Positions 26,385 through 38,561 are shown, counted from the first letter of the stretch. The stretch: 64,000 nt of DNA from Panaeolus papilionaceus (GCA_015501605.1 JADNRZ010000006.1:2356001-2420000); one strand, 5' to 3'. The notes: generated from the letters alone by a model not told the origin. Numbers and translations are program-made.

Positions 26385-27380
26385 ATGGGTCGTGTTCAAG
26401 TCTTGCGCAACATACTCCTCAGTAAGTCTACCTTATGATAGTGTCAGACAGTCACGTATTTACGATTTTTTACTGGTAGCGACATCCTTCCTCATCAATC
26501 TTCCAGCTACTGGTTTCTGTACCCATTATCTCTATGAATCAGCTCGAAACCCAGCTGGTCCCTTCATCTACAATTTCGAAATTCTCGGTCTCGTGGTTGG
26601 CGCCTTGGCCTTACTGTTCATTCCAGCCCTGTAAGTTTTCTCGATAATTGCTCCGTTCTGCCAGTAGTGGATGTTCACTCACCTTTATTCGAGATTAATC
26701 GGCCGAATTACCGTGATGTTTGATATCATGGTGATGTGTAAGTGTTCGGCGCTGTCTGGTTTAACTGAGAATATAAGTAACTCTTTTTCAGTCTGCTTTT
26801 GGGTGTTATGGATCGCCGAAGCTGCCATAACAGCCAAATTCCGCATACGGTACGACAACCTTTCGAAGGCAGACTATGATTACTGGAACAACTATTATGG
26901 ATATCTGTACCCATTCGACCTGGATTGTACCTCAATCTCCGGTGCGCACTTCAGTCGTTCACTAATTGTTTTCTGACTCAACACACCATGTCAGGTGGAT
27001 ACTGTTATGAGCTTTATGTCATCCAGAACTTGATGATCAGTTTATTTGTGCTAAGTTCGTGGGTCTTTATTGTTGCCCGACAATATCGGTTGACGGTGTT
27101 TTATCAAGGCTTTATTCACTTTGCTGGGTTGCTGATTTACGCGATCGTCCGACAATCTCGTGGAGACCCCATCTGGAAGAAATCCATCCGTCGCCTGAAC
27201 AAGCCTGAGTACCCTGCGTTTACAATGGCGCCGCAGGGAGCCTGGCAGGCAACAGCACCCAATGCCACCTATGGTACCCCAGTCATGCCAGCGGTATGGG
27301 GGACAGACCCTAGCAGGGTTCCGACTCCTGTCAACAAGGAAGTAGTCGGACACGGAGCTGTCACAACACCCTCAACCTAG
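26385..27380 (+). CDS. Tetraspan membrane protein, copy C
   Basis: This is the closest relative of copy A. The ATG at 26385 gives MGRVQVLRNILL, which matches copy A's MGHVQIWRSIIL after the same intron. Exon 2 has SFLINLPATGFCTHYLYES and the helix ILGLVVGALALLFIPAL. Next come LIGRITVMFDIMVM, helix 3 (FCFWVLWIAEAAITAKF), the loop FDLDCTSISG joined to GYCYELYVIQNLMISLFVLS, and helix 4 (GFIHFAGLLIYAIV). The tail starts RGDPIWKKSIRRLNKPEYP, is rich in Pro and Ala, and ends TTPST at 27380. The conserved loop Cys pair (DC..., GYC) may form a disulfide outside the membrane. An upstream in-frame start at 26341 is possible, but the paralogue favours 26385. Function is unknown. Confidence 0.72.
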
Positions 27381-27690
27381 GCTGACGTCATGGTCATCGT
27401 CCTTACAAAATTATAGCGTAGCTAATGACAATCCGTTTGCTATTCTCCGAGTCTTCTACCTTTGATTTCAAGTTAAAGGGCCAGTTGTGTCCTTCTATAT
27501 CACGTAAAACGCTTGTCGCGCACGACTGTAATTCAGTATTGCAAGTTATCTTGAGATATCAATCGATCATAACTTTGACTGCAGTGCGCAGTAATGATAG
27601 TTGGGCGCAAGGTCTGTCAGATGCGTATCACGTCACGACACACCCACTAACATCGCAATGTATAAAGAATATGTATATTACTTGAATCTG
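27381..27690. other. Convergent intergenic spacer
   Basis: About 310 bases between the 3' ends of tetraspan copy C and the GPI-type gene at 27691. I see no gene in it. Confidence 0.4.
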
Positions 27691-28973
27691 TTAAACAAGA
27701 CCTACAAGGTTTCCAAAAAGGGAGATCATGATGAACGTAGCACCCAGGATAACTGTAGTCGACGGTTGACTGGATGCCAAAGCGGAGTTTCCAAGGAGGT
27801 TCTTGCGCTTCTCCAATCTGAAATTATCCAGTCAATATACACAACGTGAAGGGTCAAACTAACTTGACGTACACCATCGCATTGAATACAAACTCCGTGG
27901 TAGGAAGACTGGTCGGGCTCGCGAAGGGGTTGTCCGACCCTCCAGGAGGAAAGACGACAACAGTAAAATTGATCGGACCCGTGTCTTGCCCAAGACCCGA
28001 ACCGAGCATGTTACCCAGCACGAGGAAATCTCCAAACGCACAGTCTGTTGTGATGCCGCTTGAGAAAGGCCAGATCATCTTTCCATTCGCATAAACTTCC
28101 CAGCTCGCGTCAACGGCGTGGGCGTTGAGATAACCATCGAGACCCCATTGTCCTTGAGATTGATTAATATCAGCGAAGGCAATGACTCGATGAGACATTT
28201 CCGACCTACCTCCCTCATTGAGAATATACGTGAACGAAGCTCGTGCGGTGGTAGTACGCATAGCTCTGAGTCCACGCTGACATGGAGAATCAATCTCAGT
28301 CCAATGGCCAGGACTGTAAGACACGGAACTGTCGGTTGGGTCGATTTGAATCATTTGGCGCCCTGGCGTTGGGAGTGGGGAACTGAGAAGGGTGGTCGCT
28401 ACGGGTCCGGTAGGCATGGTAGCTTTAAGGGTAGCGTCATGAGTCGTTGGTAGCTGATATATAGCTGTATCTCACTAACCAGAGCCTCGTGGTGTTGTGG
28501 AAGGGGGGCGTGTAATGGTGTTGGTGAACGTGCTGGAAACTGGTGGTCCTGCAGAGCCACTGCAAATGCTCCCACTCTCGCAACATCCCATATTTCCATC
28601 ATCTCCAACACTACAGTATGTGCTAAATTTGGTGGAGCTGAATCAGCTATTGTCCGAGAGGGGAGCCAATGAAACCTACCCAGGTCGGCAGCATGCACCA
28701 GCTAGAGAACACAATTAACATATACATGTAGGTACCAATTGAAGGAATCTTACTGGAGCAGCACTTCCAATCGCTACTTTGACAACAGTAGTCCTGCTGG
28801 CAAGTAATCTTGGGAGCTGGACAAGTTGATGCTTGCCGCTTGTTCAAAAGGCCATCGATAGAATATAACGGTGATCGGGTAAGTAGAGAGGGTTCCAGAG
28901 GGTGAAGTCCAGATGCTAGAGTGACGTGAAGAGTGCACAGAATACCTGGAATTATGCTGGCCGTTAAACGCAT
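27691..28973 (-). CDS. GPI-type cysteine-rich surface protein 1, with extra sandwich-like domain
   Basis: This is a predicted secreted, membrane-anchored wall protein. The ATG at 28973 gives a signal peptide (MRLTASIIPGILCTLHVTLA), then LNKRQ, a likely KR processing site, and STCPAPKITCQQDYCCQSSD. Two short exons complete the Cys-rich domain (GACCRPG, then TYCSVGDDGNMGCCESGSIC). After PPVSSTFTNTITRPPSTT a large exon (28417-27870) encodes about 170 residues, including YSPGHWTEIDSPC and RTTTARASFTYI, in the style of the galactose-binding-like sandwich proteins common in basidiomycetes. A GTTAGT..TTTCAG intron leads to LEKRKNLLGNSALASSQPST and a hydrophobic end (VILGATFIMISLFGNLVGLV), which fits a GPI signal. 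Paralogues 2 and 3 lack the sandwich domain. Function is unknown. Confidence 0.66.
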
Positions 28974-30277
28974 AATAAATTATCGAGGACAAGGAATGGG
29001 TGTGAGGAAAAGGAACTGATATTCAAATTATATACAGGCGGAGTTCGATTCGAGAGCATCAAATTTGTGACAAAAATCAGGCAATATTCTCGGGAGCGTG
29101 CATGTTGTGGAGCTATGTCGCTAAATCGCACGAAAAGTACCATTCACTTCTTCGTTACGATAAACATCTCAATTGAGTGTAACAATCATCCCGAAATTTT
29201 AGTTAGATCCGTTAAGCGAATGAGAATTCTTGATCTTTGCGCTTGCTGGCAAGAACGAGTTGAGAGAACATTGGACTGTATCATTTGAGCACACCTTGAA
29301 GTGCTGAAACCCCGGTTAAAGGGAAAACCCCTGTGGTTTGGTTGAGGACGCTCAGTGGATTGAATGCGCTTCTAACACACCGACGCTATAACAAAGAGGT
29401 TATGTACGACAATATCAATTTACGTCGTCAACTCTCCCTCGAGGCTCGAGATTATGTACAGGGTCCCAAAATGGTAAGGGCTTGCTCTCCTACTCGGTTT
29501 GACCAGACGGTCGAGCCAAGACAATTCACGGTAATGTCCAGTCTCAATCCTAGCTACTTTCTGTTCAAACGTCTGACTACAACATACTTAGTACCTATAC
29601 ATACCCCAAAAGCACCTCAACAGCAAGCCGCTATTCTACAATCACTAAATCGTGTTACCTGGTTTGCTCAATACCTATGGAACAAACCATTATTTCAGCA
29701 TCAATTCGCCAAGCATAGTGTGTTCATGAGACGCGGGAAAAGTTAGGAAGGGCATTGTATCCTGCAGCTGATTTTGCACTCAATCAATCTATCAATCCAT
29801 TTGCGCCGCTGGGCTATACAGACTGCGCCGTCGTCACTGCTATTGTATTCCATCCTGTCCCATCTTTCCAAACAGCGCATATTTGGGATGTCAATCTGCC
29901 ATATCCCTTCACATGAAGGTTTGTGTGCGCACAAAGCATTTACCGAAAGACCACAATGCGATGTCAAGGGTTATTTGTTCGCCCTAACGACTTATTGTAT
30001 GTACACGGTTTCATTTACGAGCGAGCTCCAACCTGTTATCCGAGCATGCTGATACCAAGACTTTTACAAAATAATGTATTGTGTGATAGTGAAAGGTTGT
30101 AGATTGGATTCATTTTACCTTGGCCGCCCATCTCTCGCACTGCACGTCGTAGGGCGGTTCAATAGTCATGATTTTACCATTCAAGGATAGAAGATTGGGA
30201 ATGAAACCTTTAAATAGGGGACATCCTCGATCTTTTGTACTCCAAGCTCCCCGCTACTACTAAATATTGTCCACTAC
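28974..30277. other. Divergent intergenic region between two GPI-type genes
   Basis: This separates genes 1 and 2 of the cysteine-rich family, which point away from each other. A TATA-like element near 30210 (TTTAAATAGG) lies about 65 bases before the ATG at 30278. An open frame at 29333-29746 has no recognisable content. Confidence 0.4.
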
Positions 30278-31137
30278 CATGGAAGGAATCAAACGGATCC
30301 ACTGTTATCTCTTAATCCTTGCACTCTCACTCTTAACCAACACTTTGGCCTCGAAGCATGGTTCTTTGTCACCCGCTTTGGGAGGCAATGATGCAGAACC
30401 CCAAAGCAAATCCATACGTGGACTATTGTACCACAACAAGAGGCAATATACCTGCTACAATTGGGTCCGGTGTGGCTCTCGAAACTGCTGCCCTTCCTTT
30501 GCATACAGTTGCTGCTCAAGTGAGTCGCCCCCTATGTTTCGGCGTCATAACCCTTGCTGAATGAGAGTCTTTTCAAATTTTGAATTGGCTGATTAGCGGG
30601 ACATTGTTGTGACCCAGGATTTTACTGCGTCATGGGTGACAACGGGAACATGGGATGTTGCGAGAACGGTACGATTTGCAGCGGGCCAGCGCCACCTCCG
30701 ATAACCAGCAAGACTACATACACATCTACTCGAACTCGAACGATAACTTCCATCAGTAAGTGATTTGTGTCCGGCGCGTATCTCATTTCATTTTTAACCC
30801 GACAATACTTTCATCAATAGACACACCGAAGCCAATTGTCACCACGCCTGTGCCACCCCCACCCAGTCCGACTCTCCCCCCTCCGTCCCCATCCTTCGCA
30901 ACCAGCTCTCCACTCACGTCCGTGTCTTCAGATACTCTTAATTTACCTCCGACTCAATCCTTTGCACCAACACAAGCGACCCCGTTAACGACAACCCCAA
31001 CAAGCAAATCGTCGACAATGCCCGCCAGCATCTCGAGTCTCCCCTCCACAGGACAGGGACAACGATCTATCACGCTCAATAAGAGGGATGCAGGCATACT
31101 GGCCCTGGTCGTGACCATTTTTGCGATTTTTGCTTAA
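30278..31137 (+). CDS. GPI-type cysteine-rich surface protein 2
   Basis: The ATG at 30278 gives a signal peptide (MEGIKRIHCYLLILALSLLT...), then LGGNDAEPQSKSIRGLLYHN and a KRQ processing site. Exon 1 (30278-30519) has TCYNWVRCGSRNCCPSFAY and SCCS. Exon 2 (30598-30755) has GHCCDPGFYCVMGDNGNMG and CCENGTICSG. Exon 3 (30821-31137) is a Pro/Ser/Thr-rich stalk (PPPPSPTLPPPSPSF...) ending in DAGILALVVTIFAIFA, a GPI-type hydrophobic tail. The signal peptide, Cys-rich head, O-glycosylated stalk and GPI tail make a wall-surface protein. It is the close sibling of gene 3 at 45975-46814, with which it shares every intron position. Confidence 0.75.
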
Positions 31138-31238
31138 CTTACAAGCAAACAGAACTCTATTTCTTATGCTGATACCCTGTTTTTCTTCTTGTCTATTTAT
31201 AAGTACTATGAATTGTCGTGTTGATTATACGTCTTGGT

Positions 31239-31620
31239 CTATTCACTACACTGGTTGTAATTTATGTATCTATAAAAAATGTACCTATCCACAGAAGGTG
31301 ATATATTTATTTCATGCATCCTCTGGTGAATCACATCCAGGGCCTCGAACACAGCGTGACACTTAGTGTCCATAGTCGCTTCGTTTCCGTCAGAAAACTT
31401 CCCAGCTATCGCCAGGGTGTACTGAAGCTGGAACGTCTCCTTCCCCTGCTGCCTATCATTATTCCCCTTTAACGCAAGCAACAGAGCCGCGTCTCCGCGT
31501 GGTGTCACGCTTCATCCAGGTTCGACTGCTTGACGAGGTACTTCATCATCTCCTTCGGCAGAACCAGCGGAGTATATTGCTCAATTGCCCTCCCTGACTT
31601 GCCTCGTGGAATACTATGCG
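31239..31620 (-). pseudogene. Relic of an unknown, possibly deaminase-like, gene (copy 1)
   Basis: The minus strand holds IEQYTPLVLPKEMMKYLVKQ, then an in-frame TGA, then HHAET and, after a one-base shift, AALLLALKG and QYTLAIAGKFSDGNEATMD. The same order (TPLKKQLELYLTKD, VHHAETAALAKAI, YTIGVSGRYEDSDSPANLC) occurs at 41.0-41.3 kb. The stop and frame break make this a pseudogene. The H-A-E motif, with a later Cys, resembles zinc deaminases. That link is a guess. Confidence 0.45.
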
Positions 31621-32439
31621 AGTACAGTTGCCAGTTTCTTCTTGATGCGCTGCCGCGACGATGAGATCATTTGCGTTTTTTTTGCCGGGGTACCGAAGGT
31701 TTACTTGGGCGTAGAGCTCGGTCCGAAGGCGTCTATTATTGTCGGAGGTGTCGTCATCGTGCTTTTGGTGCAGCTGGAAGCATCCAGGGTGTGCATCTGA
31801 ATGTTATTCCGAACGTAATCGTGCGATAAAAACTCATTTGTGTGCATCCTTTGGGATGTCGAATATTCGGTGCATGCATCGGGCCCAAAATGGTTCAATA
31901 TGAAGTGTAAGTAACATTGCGTCGGCCGAAATTATCGGTAACATCGAGTTGTAAGCCACTCCCATGCATTCGTTCGACTCTCTCTTCACAGGGGGTGACT
32001 GCAACGTACCCCACCGTCAGCAGCAACGAAAAATGGCGTCTTGAGCTTCTTCATCCTCCAGCTCCGGATCCCTCATTTGCGCAGGATAATATAAAGCTTT
32101 TGTATATCTAAGCTTGAGCCACATTCAAAGTGACCATCGCCCAACTCGCCTCATGCTTTCCCGCCATCGCTCAATTCACTGTCCTCCTGCCACACTTCAA
32201 GAGAGACGGGTGAAAAACCAACCAACGCAATCTACGCATTAACACAGTTTTATGGACATGAACTTCCTACACGATTGTGAGTAAATGAGAGAGGTGGGCG
32301 AGTTCATCGTCGTTGACCTAGACGCTAGAGATATGCGAACGACCCATCCCGTTTATCACTTCACTCCACCGCTCCTCAGGCTCTCTTCCAATCCCACTCA
32401 TTTATTCACTCATCATATCACCTAGCACTTACACTCTTA
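31621..32439. other. Intergenic, nothing recognised
   Basis: About 800 bases between the relic and the MITE. There are only short open frames. Confidence 0.35.
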
Positions 32440-32677
32440 CAGTGCCTTGCATTGCGGTTTGCAGAACCGATTTTGCGAAAATGCTTTGGTTATATTTGTC
32501 AGTGTCACGTTTAGGGTCCAGTCAGGGTCATGAAAGCTCAGTTTATCGAGTTCTGGAGAGAGCTTACATGCTTGGGATGGACCCTGCGCGCCATCCAAAG
32601 CGTGAGCGTGAGCCACAACCAAGCTCAACCAAACATTTTTGCGAAATTCCGACTGCAAACCGCAATGCAAGGCACTG
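32440..32677. mobile_element. 238-bp MITE with long inverted ends (TA target)
   Basis: The element starts CAGTGCCTTGCATTGCGGTT and ends with its exact reverse complement. The inverted repeats agree for about 28 bases and more loosely to about 55. TA dinucleotides at 32438-32439 and 32678-32679 are the target duplication. The CAGT ends and TA target fit the Tc1/mariner superfamily. It has no coding capacity, so it is non-autonomous. Confidence 0.85.
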
Positions 32678-33528
32678 TAAAGTTCACCCATCGCCCCAAT
32701 CCCACATCCCACTCATTCACTCAACCATTCAAGCGTAACGCCATCAATTAAGTATCCTCAAGACAAAAAAAAAAGAAGGAAAGGGGCACTAAAAAGTCAA
32801 CTCAAAAGAAAGAAAAAGAGAAAATCAAATGTAAAGGTAAAGTAAAGTATCGATATTCAGAATCTAACGCTGGGTAAAAGATATTTTAAAAAATATACTG
32901 GATGGGTTGGGGTGGGGGCGTCTGAGTAACCACAGGTGCAAAAGGAGTAAAAGGTTCAGAATGGTTCAGAAGGACCAGGAAAAGGGCAATAAAAGAAAGA
33001 AAGAAAGGGAAAAAGAAAGTAGTACTAATCATACGTATGTAGCAAGGGTAATTTTAATTATTAACAGTTCCGCGCTGTTCTGTTCCATCCGAGTCACATT
33101 CACGTCCATGAGCGTCTAATCAACGGGGCACAAGTCCAGGGAGCAATGTCTGGCAGGATCCAAGAGGTAACGTACGAGAGGTGATGTACCGGGTCACGAT
33201 GGAGGAGGTGGTACATTGTGAGGCGTTAGAGACTGAGGGGTAGGTAGAGAGTACGAGGTCCAAGGGTGAGGGGCGTGTAGCATGTGCATCCTCGGAGGGC
33301 AGATGATATGAGCAAGGTCGTAAGAAAGGAAGATATTGAGTGAGGCTGTCTAAAGAGTGTTGAGGCTGGGTATATAGAGATGTGTGGGGTATGGAGTCGG
33401 AAGCGGACGATATGACGAGACGAGGAGAACAAGGGACGTGAACAGTGTCAAGGGAGGATGCGCATTGGTGTTGACGATGAACCAGAAGGGGAGACAGACA
33501 ATGGCAGCGCCGAGATGACAACACCACC
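32678..33528. other. A-rich intergenic stretch
   Basis: The first part (to about 33030) is rich in A and in GAAA runs. The second part is the 3' flank of the minus-strand open frame at 33529, where several overlapping open frames arise from the base bias. No separate gene is called. Confidence 0.35.
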
Positions 33529-34400
33529 TCAAAGCACATACGCATCATCCAAATTAACACTCCCATCATCGCTCTCCCAATCCAGAAGATGTCGATCAGG
33601 ACGTTGCGCAGGTTGATCTTGAGTGTGTAGAGTTCGCCCATGATCTTGAGCGGGCGGAGGTTGCTCTTGATCTTGAGCAGGTGCTGGTGGGCCTTGGTCG
33701 CAGTTAGGTTTGGGTCCTTGTTCATCAGGACGTTCATCCTTCAAATCCAAAGGCGCCTCCTTCTCCTCCTGTTCCTCACTCTTCCTAACATCATCCACAA
33801 ACCTAACCGTCTTCGCTCTTTTCAACAACGGCGGGGCAGGTGTCGGTAGGACTTCCTGTGTCTCTTGTGGTGTTACTTCCTCGTCGGGCTGAGCCTGAGC
33901 CTGAGCCTGAGATGTAGTTGGGGGTTGAGACGAAGATTGCGTCGCCGGTTCAGGTTTGACTTCCGGGATTGGCACTGGCGCAGGTGCTGGTGCTGGTGCT
34001 GGTGAAGACCGACGTTCAGACGCATCTTCAGGCCTCAACAAAGACCAAGGGCGAGGGCGAGACGACGACCCACCCTCATCCTCTTCTGCATCAACACGCC
34101 TGCCAGCAACCCACTCCCTCGTCCTCGTATTCGTCCTCCCCACTCCTCCCTTCCTCTCCACCGCACTCAGAGTCTGCTCCACCACATCTCTCAGCGACGT
34201 CTTGCTGTCAACCCCACCCCTCCCCAAGGAGGGCCTCCTCTCCAGCCCACTTCTCAGAACATCCCACCACCCATACCACCCAAGCACACTCTCCACCTTT
34301 TTCGCCTCTTCCTCATCTCTGCTCCCCGCACTATCCGTGTCCCTCGCACACTCTAAATCACCTCCACTTCTCCTCCTCTCACCCCCGCTCCTTCCCCTCC
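33529..34400 (-). CDS. Acidic/proline-rich protein, possibly the C-terminal part of the GT2 gene
   Basis: A long open minus-strand frame reads DEEEAKKVESVLGWYGWWDV, LRSGLERRPSLGRGGVDSKT and SLRDVVEQTLSAVER, which looks protein-like and conserved. It then becomes Pro/Gln/Glu-rich, with an APAPAPAP-type repeat and an acidic stretch, and ends DDAYVL at 33529. It lies just after the stop of the GT2 frame (34431) on the same strand and continues open upstream into that frame's C-terminus. A GTTGGG donor near 34450 spliced to TTTAG near 34355 would join the two in frame. The alternative is a separate short gene starting inside this region. I cannot decide between them from the sequence alone. Confidence 0.45.
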
Positions 34401-34430
34401 TCTCCCTCTCACTCGCCCTCGCACCCCCAT

Positions 34431-37400
34431 CTACCGCGCATACCCAACCTGCATCTCCACCCCTTCCCCCTCCCCCTGTCCCTGCGGCTGCGCCGCCTGC
34501 TGCCTCCTCCTCGAAAGCGAATTATGTCTCCCATGCGGTCTCGTCCCCGTCGCCTCCGGGCTCCCCGCCTGCCCCCTCTCACCACCGCCCTCATACCCCC
34601 TCGTGGCATTATCAGCATACCCAGAGGAGGCATTCGCGCCGTATATAGGCGTCGCACTCGTCGGGCTCATCACAGGATCTCTGAACGGACTCTGATCATC
34701 GCTGTACTGATGCTGATGCCTCGTGCCCCCGTACGCGTCATCTGTGTAGCCCCCTGAGGAGGGGTCAGACGAGTACGGCGATGCGCTGGGCATGGACATT
34801 TGCGTCCGGTGCTGGTGCGGTTGAGCCTGGGGCATGGAGACACCAGCTGCCTGTGCTTTTTCGTCGTTGAGTTTGTCCAAGGCGGCCGTGGCGGCAGAGG
34901 CATCACCGATACCGGCGCGGGTTCCCCATCCAGTCTAAAAAGAGGGAGAAAAAAAAGTCAAGGTCAGTCTTTTGGTTGAAGGACGGAGATGAGAGGCCAA
35001 GAAGAGAAAAATGATGACAAAAAAACAATAAATTAGAATGAAGCAGCGGAGAAAAAATATTCAATTCAGCCATCCATCAAGACCAAGCCAGGGCACCCAC
35101 AGGCCCGCAGCACCCAACCCAAAAATTAAATTCCATCTATCCATCATCCTCCCATCCATTGAATACGTGCCTGTCCAAGCCAACGACTTTCCATTCCCTG
35201 CGTGGCTGTGCTCAAAGGAAAAAATCCCGCTTGGCAACGTCAAGCCAAAAAAAGCACAAGAACACACGCAGAAAACGACAGAGGGGGTTGGGTGCATGAC
35301 ATGACACGTCATCAAAAGAAATCAGGGAAACGCAGGAGCAGAGGATGGAAAATGAGAGTAGAAGAGGGAGAGAAGCAAGGTAGAGAGCAAGTGGGAGGAC
35401 AAGAACAGCGAGACGAAGAAAAGGAAAATAATGAATGAATGCAAATAACATAGACACGACGACGATGACGGAAAATGGGGACCCCATCCAGAAAGCAGAC
35501 CAGAGGTTGAACCAGCGAGAGGAAAAGTAAAAGTAAAACCAAAGAAACAGCATGCAGCTCACAACCACGAAAACAATGTAATGAAAAAACTTCAAGCAAG
35601 CAGGTGATCGTTCTCTTTGGAGCATTATTTGGGCATGCATCTTGACTCTCTTCGCATGTACTTGGGTGGCTGGACAGAGCCAGGCCAACCAAGGCCAACG
35701 GGAGACAACAGCAAGCCCTCAAAGCTCCTCATGAACCACATCACGTAACCCGGACACCAAAAAGATGAAGAAAAAAAACACACGCAAAAACAAGGTAGAA
35801 CAGCGAAAAAAACGACATGAGAAACAAAGAAAACACCACCAACTCACCTCATGTAACGTACAAAGCGCATACACTTTCATAATCGCAAAATAGTACCCAA
35901 ACAGGATAAAGGCAGGCACGTAGATGATATGAGACGGCTCATGCCAGAGATGCGGCATGAGCTTGAGCGTGCGCGTCGCGGAGAGCCAGACCATGTATGA
36001 GAGGAGGATGTTCCTGCGCAGAGATGAGTTGAGGTGAGATAAAAAAAAATGAGAGGAGAGAGAGGAAGGGGGGGAGGGAAGGAACGTACCACCACGGTAA
36101 ATGATACCCTCCTTCGTCGATCGGGATGGTAGATTTGTAGATCAAGACCGAGACGAGGACAGGACCGACGAGTAGAGTAAGCGGGTTAAACAGTTTATCG
36201 ACCTATCCAATCACATCAGTTTCTCCTACCCTCAAAAAAAAAAAAAAAAAAAACAAAAAGCGGGAGAGGGGGCTCACCATCGTATACGCCACATACGGAT
36301 GCGCCGTCCACACATACCGCTCCATAAACAGACTCCTCAAATCACTACGCCACGTATTCCGCGTCCACCTCAACACCTGCTTCAAAAACCGCCAATTCGG
36401 CTTCATCGTGCTCAGCAGCTCCGCCTCCTTGCAGCACTGCACATACGTGCTCCACCCGTGGCTCACCATCCACCGCGTCAAAAACTTGTCGTCCCCGCTG
36501 TTCAGCTGATACTTGCCCAGCCAATAATCGTGCGTGAACCCATGCAGGAACTCGGGGTCTTTGAGGATGACCGTGCGGTACGCTGCTGTCCTTCCTGAGA
36601 GACATGGAATGCCACCGTCGATGTGGGTCGAACTCGAGATCTCGATGTTTCGGATGGTGAGCCGGAACGCAGCGAGGACCTCCCAAACGGTCATCCTGCT
36701 CCCCACACTCTGCACCCGCTGACTCGTCCCGACGCCCCCGACCTTCTGGTCCTCAAAACACGCAAGGACATACGGTAAAAGCGTCGGCGGCCAAATCGCA
36801 TCATCATCCGCAAACACGATGATATCCGTCGTCGTGTTCTTGATCCCGTGGCTCATCTGCAGCCTCTTGTTCGCGAACGGGACGGTGAGGACGCGGATCC
36901 TCTCAGGATCGACCTGGTTGGCCAAGTCTTGGAGGGGGCCGAGCATCTTCTCCTCGGTGATGATGAGAATTTCCTTGGGTTTGCCGACGAGCCATGAGTT
37001 GGCTGCTTCTTTGAATTCTTCGCCTGCGTCGATGGTGGGTACGATGATGGTGACGTCTTCAGAGGCGATGTAGGTGGGGTTTTCGGGGAGGGGGACGGGG
37101 CGGTATGTGGCGGCTGCGGCGAGACGGATGAGGTACCATAGGTAGCGGTAGAATCTGGAGGCAGGGTTAGCATGAGTGTAAAAGGGAGAGAAGACAGGAG
37201 AAAGAAGAGATGGAAGGAGGATGAAGGTGTGTGGTTGAAGTGATGACGGGGTGGATGGCAACGACGAGCTCGTCACCAACACCAATAAAAACGAAATTTT
37301 TATTAAAAAGTAGTTCACTCACCCAATAACACCAAACGGAACGACTATTCAATTAATTCAAGAAAAGAAAAAGACGTCAGCACCCAATTTAATTTTCGTC

Positions 37401-37472
37401 GGAGTGGGAGTGAGAGGGGGGGGGAGATGGCTACTCACACACAGGGAACGAATCCGACGTAAGATAAAGCAT
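34431..37472 (-). CDS. Family 2 glycosyltransferase (CPS1/hyaluronan-synthase-like)
   Basis: This is a membrane enzyme that polymerises a sugar chain from a nucleotide sugar; in plant-pathogenic fungi the homologue is needed for hyphal growth on surfaces. The start is the ATG at 37472 (MLYLTSDSFPV). A micro-exon (FVPFGVIG) leads to FYRYLWYLIRLAAA, a membrane helix. The exon at about 36280-37156 has VTIIVPTIDAGEEF, ADDDAIWPP (DxD-type), CLSGRTAAYR, SGDDKFLTRW (catalytic Asp region) and QVLRWTRNTWRSD (the QxxRW motif of processive GT2). Downstream exons give DKLFNPLTLLVGPVLV and more helices (IIYVPAFILFGYYFAIMKVY). The tail from TGWGTRAG is Gln/Pro/Ser-rich and ends VGYAR at 34431. It is about 570 residues. 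An intron contains an A20 tract. Confidence 0.9.
36234..36253. repeat. A20 homopolymer in a GT2 intron
   Basis: Twenty A on the plus strand (T on the coding strand) near the acceptor side of the intron after VAYTM. It is a prolonged polypyrimidine tract relative to the gene. Confidence 0.85.
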
Positions 37473-38560
37473 AGCGTAACGTTCTTGTCTTTTCAGGTAT
37501 ACAAGTTTATTTCAACCAAGCCTCGTTGAGCCTGTGAGGTGGCAGGATGGCAGGAGGGTGTTGTCAAGCTGGGCTTGTTGTTGACGTGGGTAGTGAGTAG
37601 GGTGAATGTTTGAAGAGGGGCAACAAAGTGACCAAGGAAGGAAAGGGAGAAGGAAGACGGAGAAGGGAGTAAGGCAGTAATGAGTAGGTGTGGTCGTCGG
37701 GAGTAGTGGTGGTAAAAGAGTGTGAGCGTGTGGGTGCTGGCTTGGTCAACGGTTGTTGTTGTTGTTGTTGATGGGTTGTTGCGGTCGTAGCCACGTAGGC
37801 TGACAGATAGCGTGATAGATAGAGATAGAAAGAAAGAAGGGGACAGCAAGAAAGACAGAGAGAGAGAACGTCAACTCCTTTCCCTCTCACTTGGCCGTTG
37901 CTAGTATGCCAACTATTCCCAAGACGGCTTTCCTCCTCAATAAGCCCTTTTCTCCAACAAATCAACAAACAAGAGAGAGTAAAGTAAAGAACGAGAGGTC
38001 AAAAACCAAATAAAAAAGAGGCGGACACAACAGTGGTGAGGGTGTGGTTGAAAAGCAGACCAGACCTGAATGACTGACTGACTGAAATCGTACGTCGTCG
38101 TCGTCGTAAGCAGCCTGGGATGGGATGGCACAACAACACGGGGGGGTACGGTGCTGACCCTTCCATCAAACCCTACCCACCCTACCAAGCCCAAGGCTAA
38201 ACTTGGATGGGTGATGGGTGACTAAGCGTGCCGAAACCCCTCCAGCCAATGGGAATGAGAAACGACATCACCCCTGCCCAAAATGGGGTTCGATCAACCC
38301 AGGAGGTGCAATTTTAGCGGAGGGGGGATCGCGGCATTTCGGTTCAGTTTATTTTTGGTCCTTGTTCTTGTTGTGATTCTTGCTTGTGTCATTTTCTTGT
38401 CATCGCATGCCTTATCGTGTTCTATCGGGTTGACCTTTATAGAATACTTGTGTACCATGTATGTCCCCGACGCTCACTGGCACGAAGAGGTACATTATTT
38501 CAGGCTCGCACCAAATAAAACTCAACCCTCTTTGACATCGCAACTTTCCTTTCCCCGTCC
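37473..38560. other. Region upstream of the GT2 gene
   Basis: This is the leader and promoter side of GT2. It contains a (GTT)6-like run at about 37752-37772 and a (CGT)5 run at about 38093-38107. I see no gene; the short minus-strand frames are low complexity. Confidence 0.4.
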
Positions 38561-38561
38561 C

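Noticed and set aside
29333..29746. 137-codon plus-strand frame
   Set aside because: It begins with GTG, has no recognisable motif, and no paralogue or promoter supports it.
33956..34757. Long plus-strand open frames (230 and 262 codons)
   Set aside because: They are antisense to the GT2 tail and to the acidic frame. Their Pro/Ser/His-rich content mirrors the GC bias of the minus-strand genes.
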